Part shown: positions 1 to 11,052 of the stretch, piece by piece | Numbering within the stretch: the stretch's first letter is position 1 | Layout: the number at the start of each line of letters is the position of its first letter | Assembly: GCA_028023455.1 (NCBI GenBank) | Contig: JAQFVV010012397.1 | Location: 496,001 to 560,000 of the forward strand | Origin: Epiperipatus broadwayi | Taxonomy: Eukaryota; Onychophora; Udeonychophora; Euonychophora; Peripatidae | Reading direction: 5' to 3' | Length of the DNA: 64,000 nucleotides | Made by a program: the position numbers and the translations under genes | Notes under the pieces: generated by a model | Database searches by the model: none | What the model was told of the DNA's origin: nothing | What the model saw: the letters and a program-made list of their open reading frames with translations, nothing else

Positions 1-214
1 TCCAGTAATTTTCAGAAATCGCATAAAAGCAAAGCAACATGGAAAAATTACTTTAAAATTTGCATTTTAAAAATAAGGAAATAAAGTATGACTAATAAAA
101 AATTTCAAATATTAGAAAAAAATTAATACAAGACAAACTTTTTTTTATTAACTACAGTATTTAATTTTATATTTTTTCATACATATTTTAATCATTACCG
201 CTATTTGAGAATAT
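1..214. mobile_element. Left part of TIR DNA transposon, copy 1
   Basis: This stretch aligns by eye with 36490-36720, inside a second copy of the same element. Shared landmarks are 'atcgcataaaa', 'gactaataaaaaatttcaaat' style A/T blocks, 'atacaagacaaac' and 'catattttaatcatta'. The element continues at 4027 after an LTR-type insertion. The left terminal inverted repeat lies before the window. No coding capacity is visible, so it is a non-autonomous copy. Confidence 0.75.
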
Positions 215-604
215 TGTAACGGTCAGGTTTGTACATTTGCTCAACAGACTGAGAGTCCAAGCCAGAGAACCAAAAGCTGACCAAGTCGGGATAGTAATAC
301 CCTACATCTGATCATACCTTAACTCCCTCACTCGTGCTTCCAAGTCAACCCATCGCGAATGACATGCCTGAGGTTACACTCGATATCTCTTTGATCACAT
401 TCCAGCAATAGCAAAGCAGTAAAACATGAGACATTCCCCCCTATTACATATTCTATTATATAACTTAACTAGTGATTCATAAGATAATGAGCAAGTAATG
501 AGACTGAGACAAATTTATATTTCATAAATTGAATATAACATTTAATAAATACTAAAGCATAGTAAGTTGTGTATAGCTAGCTCACACGCAGGTGAGTGAC
601 TACT

Positions 605-915
605 AGGGTTATAAAATAATATCACAAAGCAATGAGTGGATTCTCAGGGTTATAAAACAATATTACAAAGCAATGAGTGGATTCTCAGGTTATAAAATAA
701 TATTACAAGGCATTGAGTGAATTCTCAAGAGTTATAAAATAATATTTCAAAGCAATGAGTGTATTCTCTAGGTTATCAAATAATATTACAAAGCAATGAG
801 TGGATTCTCAGGGTTATAAAATATTACAAAGCATTGAGTGGATTCTCAGAGTTATAAAATAATATTACAAAGCAATGGGTGGATTATAGTTTATAAAATA
901 ATATCAAAGCAATTG
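605..915. repeat. 41-bp minisatellite, about 8 units
   Basis: Units have the form GGTTATAAAATAATAT plus TACAAAGCAATGAGTGGATTCTCA, repeated about eight times with small substitutions and indels. It lies inside the 215-4022 insertion. Confidence 0.92.
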
Positions 916-1029
916 ACTTTTTAATAAGCTTATGTTATCTTTCATGTACTAATTCAAGCTATGTTTTATATATTTGAAATCGGTTATAGTTAGCTAGCTA
1001 GAGTGATCGATTTATTGGCAAGTGATAGA

Positions 1030-1165
1030 ATTATATTATTATTCAGTTCAAGATTATATCATTATTACTAAGTTTAAAATTATATTATTAATACTAAGTT
1101 TAAGAGTATATTATAATTACTAAATTTAAGATTATATTATAAATATATTCAAAATCATATTATAG
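1030..1165. repeat. Degenerate AT-rich tandem repeat, about 30 bp
   Basis: About four units built on 'aagattatattat' and 'tactaagttta'. It is too degenerate to give an exact period. It lies inside the 215-4022 insertion. Confidence 0.65.
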
Positions 1166-1485
1166 AGACATTTGCGTGATATATAATTGTTATACAGATA
1201 AACGCATTAAATCAGACTCTAGATCGGAGGATCAAAGCCGAAGTTATTTTCTAGGGAAGTTTTGAGAAGTGGTGGCAGTGGCACGTCAGATTCTAGTGCG
1301 TTAGAAACTATAGTATCAGATAAGTGCGCATCGAATGAATTCTTAATTGGGGTTTATTATCTAGTAAACGGTTCCCTAATCGATCTGCTTGCTATAATGG
1401 AAGAGGCCTTTTTATTAAGTGAACAGAAGAGTGGCTTATGAGCCCTCTGGAAACGCTTTGGTTCGGTTAAGTAAGAATAATTGTC

Positions 1486-1568
1486 ACATTTGCCTAAACT
1501 TTCGAGGCGTGACTTGATGAAATACGAAGAAATGTCGCAGTTGGCTAAACTTTCGAGGCGTGGCTGGA
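1486..1568. repeat. Short direct repeat, about 33 bp, two copies
   Basis: Two copies share 'ctaaactttcgaggcgtg' with similar flanks and are spaced about 45 bp apart. They sit in a GC-richer patch of the 3.8-kb insertion. The function is unknown. Confidence 0.7.
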
Positions 1569-2004
1569 CGTGGAACAATCTTGAGATGGGCCATTATAGA
1601 CATAACAAGTAGATATGCATATTTATGCTAATTAGCAATACATTCGCAATGCTAGAGTAATATTTTATAAATTAATCACGCCAAAATTTTAGCTTCTTCA
1701 GTGCTACTACCACCGGTCAGTTCATAAATGAGATTATCAAATTATAAAATAAAATGGCGATAATGAGAATCTGATTTAAGGTTATCTGCATAGCTATTTA
1801 TTCTCTAATTAAACGAAGTTATAGCAAACTTAAGATTTTTTAGAACTGAGAACATTAGTTATTTGTATTATAATCTACATCTAATATCAAACTGATCCCT
1901 AGATAATAAAATAAGAGTTATAAAATAGCTCACACAAATTATTGATTTTTAAAATAAATTACTCATCTTAAATAATTCGTCAAATTAGGCCTTACTGATA
2001 ATGC

Positions 2005-2370
2005 AAAATGTTTTAAATAGCGAAGGCAAACCTATATTTTAAATAGCTTGCATAAAATATACTTTTTCAAATAACTGGCAAAAGATATATTTTAAATCAC
2101 TTACGCAAATATAATTCTTAAATAATCTGTGCAAAATCTGTGTTTTAAATAACATACACAATATATACGTTTTAACTAACTTTAGCAAACCTTTTCATTT
2201 TAGATAACTTAAGAAAAAGATGCGTTTTAAATAACACACGTCAAATATATATCTAAATAACTTTAGTAAAAGATTTCCATTTTCAATAACTTGAGAAAAA
2301 GATGCGCTTTAAATAATATACGCAAATATACATTTTTAAATAACTTTAGCAAAAGATTTTAAATAACTTG
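2005..2370. repeat. Degenerate 33-35 bp minisatellite, about 10 units
   Basis: Recurring 'ttttaaataac' followed by 'gcaaaa' and 'gat/ata' spacers. It lies inside the 215-4022 insertion. A TATA-like motif (TTATAAATA) follows at about 2379. Confidence 0.75.
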
Positions 2371-4000
2371 TTCGGGCATTATAAATACCGATTCACTCCA
2401 GCACAAATATAATTCAGAAAAGAGTCTTAGCTGTATTCTTTATATCGCAATACTCTGATATAATAAAAGTGATTGCTCACTTCCCCCTTCCCCCGATAAC
2501 TCATTAACACACCAGACTCTGTTCTGATAAAAACACAGCATAAATCAATAAACATGAACTTAAAACTAAAGATAGATGACACAAGAGTAAATTGCATAAA
2601 ACGATCAATAAGATGATAATTTAGGAATAAGAATTTGTTGTATGATTTCATAGAAACTAGATGTTTAGGATTATTTAAAATTATTAATGATCAAGCAAGA
2701 ATTTTTAGAGTTCTAAGATTTAAATAAATTTAAGATAAACATTTTAGTGGAACATTTAGAAAATATAATTAATTATGTGATTTATTTGTTAGCTAGCTTT
2801 CATTTAGGGTATGTTTTAGTTATGAAATTTAATATTTGGCCGAAAGGATTTACCGGAAAGTCTTTAAGGCATTGTTCGATAGGCTTCTCTCTCTATTCAG
2901 TCAGGCTGGGCTTCTCTTAGGTTTTAGTCTGGATGCAGCTTCGCAAATTTATTTCTGTGGCAACTTTCCCCATTTCTCTGGTCATGAACTCTCTGGTCTC
3001 TCAGGTACAGCTTCTTTCTTACTGTGCTGGGCATGGTTGAGCTCCTCTCTTATCGGTAGCCGCTCGTGGAAGATCAAACGGCTGTCTCTTTGCCTTCTAG
3101 CCAACGGTCATCTTTATAGCAGCTTGGATGTTGTTTTTTTTAGATTCAGCTTTCTTAAATGGCAGGAATTCTTATTTAACTTCAGCTCTGGTCTTTGCAA
3201 ATAATTTCGGCAGCAAGCACAATTTTCACAGCAACAGAAAAATTTAACACGGATGATGATGAATGGATGGAAGAGGACCTTGGTGGCTATTTGGGCCCCT
3301 TTTTATGCTATATTTTTGACAGTAGTTACCTCCTACTTTGAGTCGTGCCACATCACCTGATGACTAGTTTAAACTAGCTTTTAACCACATATCCAGTTAG
3401 TAAAAATATTAAGTATAGCTAAATCTGGACCTGGAAAGGCTCTATTGTTTTAATTGATGTCATAGTTAAAAGATATATTTTCAAGAGAATGGTCACAAGC
3501 AATTTTGTATAGATTTATGTATAGATTTATGCCTGACTGAATATTATAATTGGTCTTAGTTATAATTTTCAAATAGGTCAAATTTTGGCCAAAGATTTAT
3601 TTTTAGAACGAGGTGTTAAAACTGATAAAACTTTCTGCTTGTAATTTTAAGCAAACAAAAGAATTGAAAACTATCTAACTTGGAATTTATTCAAAATGAA
3701 TACTGATTTAAAATAATTATTTAGAAAGAAATTTGAAAAATAAGTAATATTATAATTTTAAACTTATTCTGCTGCTATATAGATAAGTTTTAATTACACA
3801 GTTATGTTTATTTCAGTTTTAACAAATCTAACTGAATATGCCCATATATAAATATTTGAGACTGTAATTTTATATTTATAATTAATAGGATGATTATATA
3901 CACACATACTCGCAATATTATAAGCACAAAGTTTTTAAAATTTTAAGAAATACACGTCATCTGAGTGTAACAAATGTATAGTATTATCGAAAATAATAGA

Positions 4001-4022
4001 TGAAACAGGTGTAACCGTTTCA
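4001..4022 (-). other. Terminal hairpin of the LTR-type insertion
   Basis: Read on the minus strand, the arms are TGAAACGG and CTGTTTCA, 8 bp with one G-T wobble, around a 6-nt loop. It sits exactly at the edge of the insertion. Five other LTR starts in this window have the same architecture with different sequence. Confidence 0.7.
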
Positions 4023-4026
4023 ATAT

Positions 4027-4595
4027 GCGTTCGTTTGTGAATCAGATTCATGACATGATGTACAACTAGCGCCACTTTCGGTCTTCTGCTGTGTTAATGG
4101 TGTTCTGCTTTTATATTAAAAAAAATGAGATCACAATCAAAACAAAAAGATTATACATTATCATTAGAAAGATTATTTTCAGTTTAAAAAATCAATAAAA
4201 TCTTTGTTATTTATTTTAATAATCTAAAAAAATTTTTTATTTCTGTTATATCTAACAAAATACATTTTAAAAATTTAAAATTTTGGAATATTTATTATGA
4301 TATTTTTATACATAAGTATAAATCTATTATTATTATTTACTCATTAGTATAAGTCGGTTATTTACATAGAAGCTAAGATTCTAAATACAGTTTCAGGCCA
4401 TATTCACATTAGCTGCTAATATAATGTTATATTTTTGAAAAAAAAAAAGTATTTCAAGTCAAAATCAGTTATTAATAATTTAAATTTCTTGATATCTAAT
4501 AAATATAGTGAAATATGAAAGATATTAAGAAGAAACATGAATCGCATAACTTCAAAATCGCATTAATATAATCTGCATAAAACGAGACCCAGATG
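4027..4595. mobile_element. Right part of TIR DNA transposon, copy 1
   Basis: This continues the element interrupted at 214. It matches 36720-36810 and 37505-38015, and ends with the TIR 'aaaacgagacccagatg' followed by TA. Relative to copy 2, about 690 bp (36811-37505) are absent here. That is either an internal deletion at a short TTCTA repeat or an extra insertion in copy 2. TA duplication and TIR sequence suggest a Tc1/mariner-like non-autonomous element. Confidence 0.78.
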
Positions 4596-4738
4596 TATAT
4601 TATAATAAAAATAATAAATTTAACGGTTTACAAACTATTATAAATAATTCTTAAATCCACAAAAGTAGTTTCGGTTAATTTCTTAAACCTGCCTCAACTA
4701 CCATTAAATTCAAAAAAACAAAGCGGAAGCAAACATCA

Positions 4739-5116
4739 TCAATTCAAATCCCACGAATCTCGTATTTTAATGTTAGCAGCTTGTCTATTTATTAAATGCA
4801 TTTTATTCCTATTTATAAAAATTGCCTCCTTAATTTTTCTTTTGTTGTGGTTTCTCTTTTCATAAAGAATTTTCACATTTTCAAAATCAAATTTAAGTTT
4901 ATATTTACATGTTTTTTCATGATCAAAGAAAACTGAAGGAGACATTAAATCACCATTATTTTTACTTTTTACATGCTTATATAACAATTCATGCTCTCTC
5001 AATCTCTTCTCAATACTGCATCTAGATTCACCTATATATGATAGCATACAATCACTAAAAATTTGATACATGACATTACGTTTCTGCTTGACAGGTATGG
5101 TAGTGTCATATATCAA
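4739..5116 (-). pseudogene. Penelope-like element GIY-YIG endonuclease fragment
   Basis: The 125-aa open frame contains the GIY-YIG signature in the form used by Penelope-like elements: MYQIF upstream, then SYIGESRCSIEKRLREH, with the YIG, the conserved Arg and the EH pair. Further on is an aliphatic-Glu segment (KEAIFINR) that fits the catalytic Glu. In this family the domain follows the reverse transcriptase and nicks DNA for target-primed integration. No reverse transcriptase precedes it here, because the facing inverted copy begins almost at its upstream end. I therefore read it as a 5'-truncated 3' end rather than an active gene. The frame ends at 4739, close to the 3' flank shared with the other arm. 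Confidence 0.82.
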
Positions 5117-5119
5117 AAA

Positions 5120-5440
5120 AAAAAAATTTGTGATTGTACGCTATCACAAATAGGTGAATCTAGGTCCAGTATTGTGAAGAGATTGAGGGAGCATGAATTG
5201 TTATATAAGCATGTAAAAAGTAAAAATAATGGTGATTTAATGTCTCCTTCAGTTTTCTTTGATCATGAAAAAACATGTAAATATAAATTTAAATTTGATT
5301 TTGAAAATGTGAATATTCTTCATGAAGAGAGAAATTAAGGAGGCAACTTTTATAAATAGGAATAAAATGCATTTAATAGACAAGCTGCTAACATTAAAAT
5401 ACGAGATTCGTGGGATTTGAATTGATGACGTTTGCTTCCG
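5120..5440 (+). pseudogene. Inverted copy of the GIY-YIG fragment, frameshifted
   Basis: This is the mirror copy of the minus-strand fragment. Residues SQIGESRSSIVKRLREHELL match it closely, with YIG changed to QIG, so a signature residue is lost. The frame is closed by a stop near 5336 and the remaining homology (tail through the Asn-Arg region to about 5440) is shifted. It is therefore more decayed than the left copy. Confidence 0.8.
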
Positions 5441-5619
5441 CTTTGTTTTGTTTTTTTTAATTTAATGGCAATTGAAGCAGGTTTAAGAAATTAACCGAAA
5501 GTACTTCTGTGGATTTAAGAATTATTTATAATAGTTTATAAACCATTAAATTTATTTTTATTAAAATTACAATTTTGTTTTAATTAATGGACATTTTATT
5601 TATATTACATACATATATA

Positions 5620-5990
5620 TACATACACACAGTATAATATAATGAACACGTTAATAACTCTAAACATGCTTTTCCGATAAATATCAGAAGAAAAAGCATT
5701 TAAAATCTCTATCTAGAATTATCCCTATCCCCAAAGCGATTTTGAGTTGATGACTCTCCTCAGTAAGGCATTAGGATATTCAGACATTAGATCTAAAGTA
5801 CCAACTCAAGCACAGCATTTATCTACTACTTAACTATTAAGTAGAAAATATGAAATTTTCGGACATCTATATGTCTTCAAATCCAGCTATGTAACTTAAA
5901 TAACTATTTGGGACTGAACTAAATTCAGATACACATATATTAATAACTTTAGCAATATAAAATCATTAAAGCCTCAAAATCAAAACTACA
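5620..5990 (-). mobile_element. Penelope-like terminal repeat with decayed ribozyme
   Basis: Strongly similar to 10040-10370 (same orientation) and to 10490-10820 and 10820-11040 (opposite orientation). Landmarks are 'gcatttaaaatctctatctaga', the hammerhead-like core, and 'ctgaactaaattcagataca'. In Penelope-like elements such partial terminal repeats carry hammerhead ribozymes. Confidence 0.7.
5725..5790 (-). ncRNA. Decayed hammerhead ribozyme
   Basis: On the minus strand CTGAGGA is followed by a stem II of GAGT/ACTC around CATCA, then AAAA where GAAA is required. Compared with the intact copy at 10849-10901, stem II has changed on both sides (GAGC/GCTC to GAGT/ACTC), so pairing is kept. G12 of the core is lost, which should abolish cleavage. 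Confidence 0.6.
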
Positions 5991-7632
5991 ATAGTTTCCC
6001 GGGTTTGGATGCCCAGTCGTGGGACTTCGTTAATTACTCTCACACCTGGCAATACCCTGAATAGTGTTTAATATATATATATGTTTTTTTTTTCTCTTGT
6101 GAATAACACCGAATAATGTATATGTGTAAGATTTTTTTCCCGGATTTATACGCCCAGTCATTGTAACTTTTTTTACTCTCAGATTTATACATCCAATAAT
6201 ATAATCATATTTAATGTCATATGTATATAAAAATGTAGTACATATATGTAAAAGAAGGATGTAATTATCAGGACATTTTGAAAAGTAGGACAATTCTTAC
6301 AAAATATATTTTTTGTACATAAGAATTGAGTGACCCATATTTTATTTGTACATTCTGTGTCACCTTGTTGGCTGGCACCTTGATATAAATTTGCCAACAG
6401 GTGTTCTTTTAAAACACAGAATTTAATGAAGGTGAATTCGAACCTGAATTGAGTGGGTTGTATTAGAGAATCCATTTTAATTATGAACAAATTTTGTAAA
6501 TCAATAAGCAAATATGATACCTATAATAATGACTATGTAATAATAGTAAAACTTCGAGTCTATTCTAGGGGCGGAAGATAACCAAGACAAGATGGAAAGT
6601 AAAAAAGCCAAGGAACAGGGTAGTTTTGTTTTTGTTTAAAAAAATTTGTGTGCTTTCCATATTTATATATGAATAGTTAGTTTATAATCATATGTTAATC
6701 AGTGAACCAGATGTTCTTTATATATATAATGTAGCCGGCAGTTCATGATAACAGGCAGGTAAACTAAATTATGGGGGAGCAACTGAGATAGTAGTGCAGG
6801 AGACAGTTGAAGACAGGGAAAATAAGGCCACAAACCTTTAGTGCAAAAGAGAAAAGGCACCATCATAAACAATTTTTTTAGATAACATATTAAATAATTA
6901 AGTACTGTTCTGAAAGAAAATTGGTTGTTCTTCAGTCGCAAATGGATTCATTCATTTTTTTTTGTCATTTTAAGTGGAGAAGTGTGAAACAGTCGATCTT
7001 AGTTCAAGATCGAATTTCACTATTCTACCACTTAACCCACATTTCACCCCGCTTCTTTTTGTCATATGTATATAAGTTACATGTGTATTTCTGAGAAGCA
7101 TCTATAAAAATTTATAAATATAAATCTCAAATAAAAATTTTCTTTAATTTTAAATATTAACTTTTATAGATGCGACTCAGATATATACATATATTAACGG
7201 AGCTTTTATACATATAAATGCACAAACAAATATTGTAAATAATTTTGTATTTTTTTTCTTAATTATATTTTATTACTTTGTAATTATTTTTCTTTATAAA
7301 ACTACATAAAAATTCAAGATGGAAGATGCAACCGCTAACTGTCTAAAAGTAATTAAAAGGGTGGAAACATTAGTTTGTTTCACAATTTTAAAAGGAATTT
7401 TTAAATTAAAGTTAATGAAAGTAAAATTTAAAACAAAGCTAATTAATTTTAGTTAGCTGTTAACATTTTTATCAAAACTATGTCCAAGCTGAAAATTGAT
7501 TTGAATTTATTTTTGGACAGTTATCTAGTGATTGCATCTCCCATAACAATAGAGAAAGTATTTCTGTAAATTGAAGATTCAATTAAGAGTTAAGAAGTTT
7601 AATTAAAAACATTCTTTGAATAACTAAAAACT
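5991..7632. other. Intergenic or intronic DNA without recognised genes
   Basis: AT-rich sequence. Two roughly 100-bp stretches near 6000 and 6140 share 'ggat..atgcccagtc' and 'actctca', so they may be old tandem copies. A strong hairpin lies at 6983-7020. Open frames at 6185-6511 and 6699-6941 (minus) show no recognisable domain. Confidence 0.5.
6983..7020. other. Perfect-stem hairpin
   Basis: Outer arms GTGAAA/TTTCAC enclose an inner 7-bp stem CGATCTT/AAGATCG with a 5-nt loop. It could be a tRNA-derived SINE remnant or a terminal hairpin, but I cannot decide between these. Confidence 0.5.
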
Positions 7633-7634
7633 GG

Positions 7635-7910
7635 TATAAATAGGACTAAAAATCTAGTGTGTCAAGAGTTTTGGTCAATCATCACTAGCCAACTCCACAT
7701 CTGTTTAATTTTTGAAAAAAAGGGGCCTAAGCCGCCTTCCCCTCAATGTTCAGCTCAACTCTTCATTGTGCAGAGATGTAACTCCTACCACACAAGAGTG
7801 CCCATGCCATCAAAGAACTGCCGAGGCCAAGAAACATGTTTTAAATCAAAGAATGCTGCCTGTCACAGAAGATTCATCAGTACTTTATTCCATACAATCC
7901 TGAGGTAACG
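7635..7910 (+). promoter_or_regulatory. TATA box followed by a GC-richer leader
   Basis: TATAAATA at 7635-7642 is followed by about 260 bp of clearly higher GC content. That stretch has overlapping open frames (7657-7908, 7712-7903) and a possible splice donor (GAG|GTAACG) at about 7903. LTR-type elements in this window (57584, 40916) also pair TATAAATA with a GC-richer leader, so this is probably a retroelement promoter. No LTR borders were found. The peptides resemble nothing I know. Confidence 0.4.
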
Positions 7911-10029
7911 AGCCCAGTCATTATAATCGTAGTACCTAAATTCTAACCTCTAACTTTTTAAAATTAATGTACTCTTTATTTTGAATCTCTTTTAACTTGC
8001 CAATCAGCGAATATATTAAGTTAATAATTATTTTCTTTGTATCAATTCTCTATTATCCAAATTAATACTACTATAAAATTTTTCATCCAACTCACGCTTA
8101 TTATTTTTATAATTTAGTGCAATTATAATTTATTTTTAATGATATTTTTATATTTTTCACTTAATTTTATTTATAAATGCCAATCAAACCCAGTCTTATG
8201 AACTTCTTCTATATCCCACTGTGGAATAGAAAGAGGGGGGGGGTAATTATTTCATGTGTTTATTTCTAAATAGCTTTAAGATTGAGTTTGTATTGTAAAT
8301 GAATGCATGCTTTTAAAAAATTATTTTATCGTAACTTTATACAAAATGTATAAATACTTTGCAATCTGGAGTGGATATTGGTGTCTGTTAATTTTATTAA
8401 CTTCTTTATTGATCATAATCATCAAAAAAGACTGGCAACCTTATCTTATTTTGTTATTTGCAGTTTTAAGTGCGTGAATTTTAGTTTTTTTTATATGTTA
8501 AACAAAATAGTATTGATTCGAGAAATGGGAGCAATGCACGCTTCATTAATTATAGTTTTAACTTTTGATAAATGATTATCTTACATCGGGTCATTAATTT
8601 TAACATATCATTACGTATTGGTTAAACTACTTAAGGCTTTATTTTAGTATTTAAAACCAATGATTTCATATTTTATAATTGTGTTGCTGGTGTATGTCAG
8701 AAATTATTAATAAGGCACATATGGCTCTGATCTGAATTGCCTGTACCTCATTCCAGGGATTTATGATCGTCTTCCTTTGTCATTCTTCTCCTTAAAATAT
8801 ATATTTATATACTGCTTTGATTCGCCTGTATCTCAAGCTGGGGATTTGAAGTCTTCCATCCTTTTTTATTATTCTCATTCATAACAGAGGTCTAAGTCTA
8901 CTCCTGAAACATGCAGGTTAGGGTATTTGAAGCTTTGTATGGTTTTGCCGTGATCCGGACCCATAGTAACGTCCTACCTACCTTTCCTTTGGTACTATCA
9001 GTCATGAAGCTGGTGTACCACCTTCAAATAGAATGACGTTTTCTTGGCCTAAGTTGCCATTCTCTCTCTCACTGACATTATGCTAGCACCCAATTTCTTA
9101 TATTTCTTTTTTTGACCTGTTTAACAAAATAAACCATAATGATGTGTGATAATGAAACGTTTTCTCTTTAAATATTTTTCATTGGAGTTTTAGATCCAAC
9201 CTCTCATGAAACTGCCCTCCCCTTTATTGAATAAGCCATTCCCTATATTGATAGAGTTTCACAATATTTGATAGTTAAATGTCGAAAATGTTTAATAAAT
9301 AATGTTTTTAGTCTGCTTGCTGATCAGAATGTATCCTTATTTAAGTGTTATCAATAAATGCTATGAATTAAAATAAAGCCATGTATCAGGTGCCAGGGTC
9401 ATTCCATTAAAGTCGTACGAACAGTGAAACTCTATTATTGTCATATCTTTATATGTGTTTTAATGTATAAACGTGCCCCAACCATCCAGATAAATCCATT
9501 TTTGTAACATTGAATAAAATCCTATTTTAAATATACGTTCATTATTGTAACCGCCACACTAAATTGATATTTGTTAAAATAAAATAAATGAATCAAGATT
9601 GCCAAATATTTGTAACCAACATAATATTTTAAACTGCGTGAAGTTGATTATACATATATAAAATCATCTTGAATTTTTGTCACAATAAATATTTATATTT
9701 TTAAACTTAATCCAGTTGTTCAAATCTCCTTAATAACATTTATATTTATGTATGTTTTTAACTTATATCTCGAGTTCACTCAATCTCTCATCATCATCAT
9801 CAGCTGAGTTATCATGCAAAACGCTGTAGCACCGGGCTCAGAAATAATTAATTTATGTAGTATCACCATAGGTGATGTCCATAGTAGGTTAGAATTCATG
9901 ATTGCTCCTGACCCATGTATCTCGTGCATGATTGGATTCGGGGGACTTTTGCTTAGATTCTAAATCTTGTTGGATGGACATACATTTTGACCAGTATAGT
10001 AGTAAGAAAATCAAATCATACATCATGTG
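7911..10029. other. No recognised genes; weak repeats
   Basis: Around 8735-8885 two roughly 90-bp segments repeat 'gcctgtatctca..ggggattt..gtcttcc'. The segment 8930-9090 is GC-richer ('gtgatccggacccatagtaacg') and may be an old retroelement end. The rest is AT-rich and featureless to me. Confidence 0.4.
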
Positions 10030-11040
10030 ACTTGACTTATTAAGCTTGTACTACAAATATAATATAATGAGCATGCTAATAACTCTAACCAAGCTTTTCC
10101 GATAAATGCTAAAAGAGAAAGCATTTAAAATCTCTATCTAGAATTATCCTATCCTCAAACCACTTTTGAAATGATGGCTCTCCTCAGTAAAAAACTAGCA
10201 TATTCAGACACTAGATCTAAAATATCAAACCAAGCACAACATTTATCTAATACTTAATTACTATTAAATAGAAAATCTAAAATTTTCAGACATCTATATA
10301 TCTTAAAATCCAGATATTTAACTTAAATAGTCATATGGGAGTGAACTAAATTAAAATACACCATATATTAAAAGCTTTAACATCGCCAAAGCCTGCGCTT
10401 CAGTTGGTATTGTAGATCTAGGGTCTGGATAGTCTAGCATCTTACTATCAAGAGCCATCAGCTCAAAATCGGATTGGGGATAGGGAAAATTCTAAATAGA
10501 GATTTTAAATGCTTTCTCTTCCAGCATTTATTGGAAAACCTTGTTTAGAGCTCTTAGCATGCTCATTATATTATATTTGTAGTACAAGCTTAATAAATTA
10601 AATCACATAATGTATGACTTGATTTTCTTACTATTATAGTTTTGCTTTTGAATCTTTGGCAATGTTATATTGCTAAAACTATTAATATATGGTGTATCTG
10701 AATTTAGTTCAGTCTCATATGACTATTTAAGGTTAGATAGCTGGATTTGAAGACATATAGATGTTGGAAATTTTCAGATTTTTTATTTAATAGTTAAGTA
10801 TTAGAAAAATGCCATGCTTGAGTTGGTATTTTAGATTTAGAGTCTGAATATCCTAGTGCCTCACTGAGGAGAGCCGTCAGCTCGAAACTAGTTTGAGGAT
10901 AGAGATAATTCTAAATAGAGATTTTAAATGCTGTCTCTTCTGGCATTTATTGGAAAAGCTTGTTTATAGCTATTAGAATGCTCATTATATTACATTAGTA
11001 GTACAAGCTTAATAAGTTAAATCACATGATTTTCTTATTG
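10030..11040. mobile_element. Cluster of Penelope-like terminal repeats
   Basis: At least three partial copies of the 5620-5990 repeat lie here: 10040-10370 in one orientation, and 10440-10820 and 10820-11040 in the other, so the first two form an inverted pair. Each contains the ribozyme region and the block 'agagattttaaatgctttctcttc'. Ribozyme cores are decayed at 10140-10205 (minus; stem II broken) and 10440-10490 (plus; CTGANGA and GAAA lost). The third copy is intact. Confidence 0.72.
10849..10901 (+). ncRNA. Hammerhead ribozyme, type I, minimal stem III
   Basis: All core elements are present in order: 5' stem I strand CCTCA (10859-10863), CTGAGGA (10864-10870, matching CUGANGA), stem II GAGC/GCTC around CGTCA (10871-10883), and GAAA (10884-10887). 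A one-base-pair stem III C/G with loop TA follows, then the UH site TT (10892-10893), then the 3' stem I strand TGAGG (10894-10898), a perfect complement of CCTCA. An internal loop and an outer TAT/ATA pairing extend stem I. Cleavage is predicted after 10893. Such type I motifs with tiny stem III are known from Penelope-like elements, and this one sits in such a terminal repeat. Confidence 0.85.
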
Positions 11041-11052
11041 ATATATATATAT

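Larger units (their letters stand above)
215..4022 (-). mobile_element. 3.8-kb LTR-type insertion, probably a solo LTR
   Basis: The unit starts TGTAACGG on the plus strand and ends CCGTTTCA, and it is flanked by the 4-bp direct repeat ATAT (211-214 and 4023-4026). The uninterrupted paralogue at about 36715-36725 reads across the site (gacaatatgcg), so this is a real insertion with target duplication. I assign the minus orientation because a terminal hairpin like those at the starts of the other LTRs lies at 4001-4022. No gag, protease or reverse transcriptase is recognisable. Inside are a 41-bp minisatellite, a 30-bp AT repeat, a 33-bp minisatellite and GC-richer patches at about 1200-1590 and 2840-3380. 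An open frame at 2836-3201 has no recognisable domain and is not called as a gene. It could instead be a non-coding composite element. Confidence 0.75.
4606..5574. repeat. Large inverted repeat of Penelope-like 3' ends
   Basis: Two roughly 470-500 bp arms (about 4606-5105 and 5120-5574) are reverse complements of each other with few differences. Each carries the GIY-YIG end of a Penelope-like element plus its 3' flank. The centre near 5110 is an A-run. The left arm abuts the TIR of the DNA transposon at 4595. Confidence 0.9.

Noticed and set aside
605-915. CRISPR-like array
   Set aside because: Repeats are contiguous 41-bp units without unique spacers, in a eukaryotic transposon context.
2836-3204. 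122-aa open frame in the 3.8-kb insertion
   Set aside because: Non-ATG start, no domain, and it lies inside a repeat insertion. No evidence of coding beyond being open.
6960-7045. tRNA or SINE head on the minus strand
   Set aside because: The 7-bp stem has a 5-nt loop and no T-arm. It does not satisfy tRNA geometry; kept only as a hairpin.
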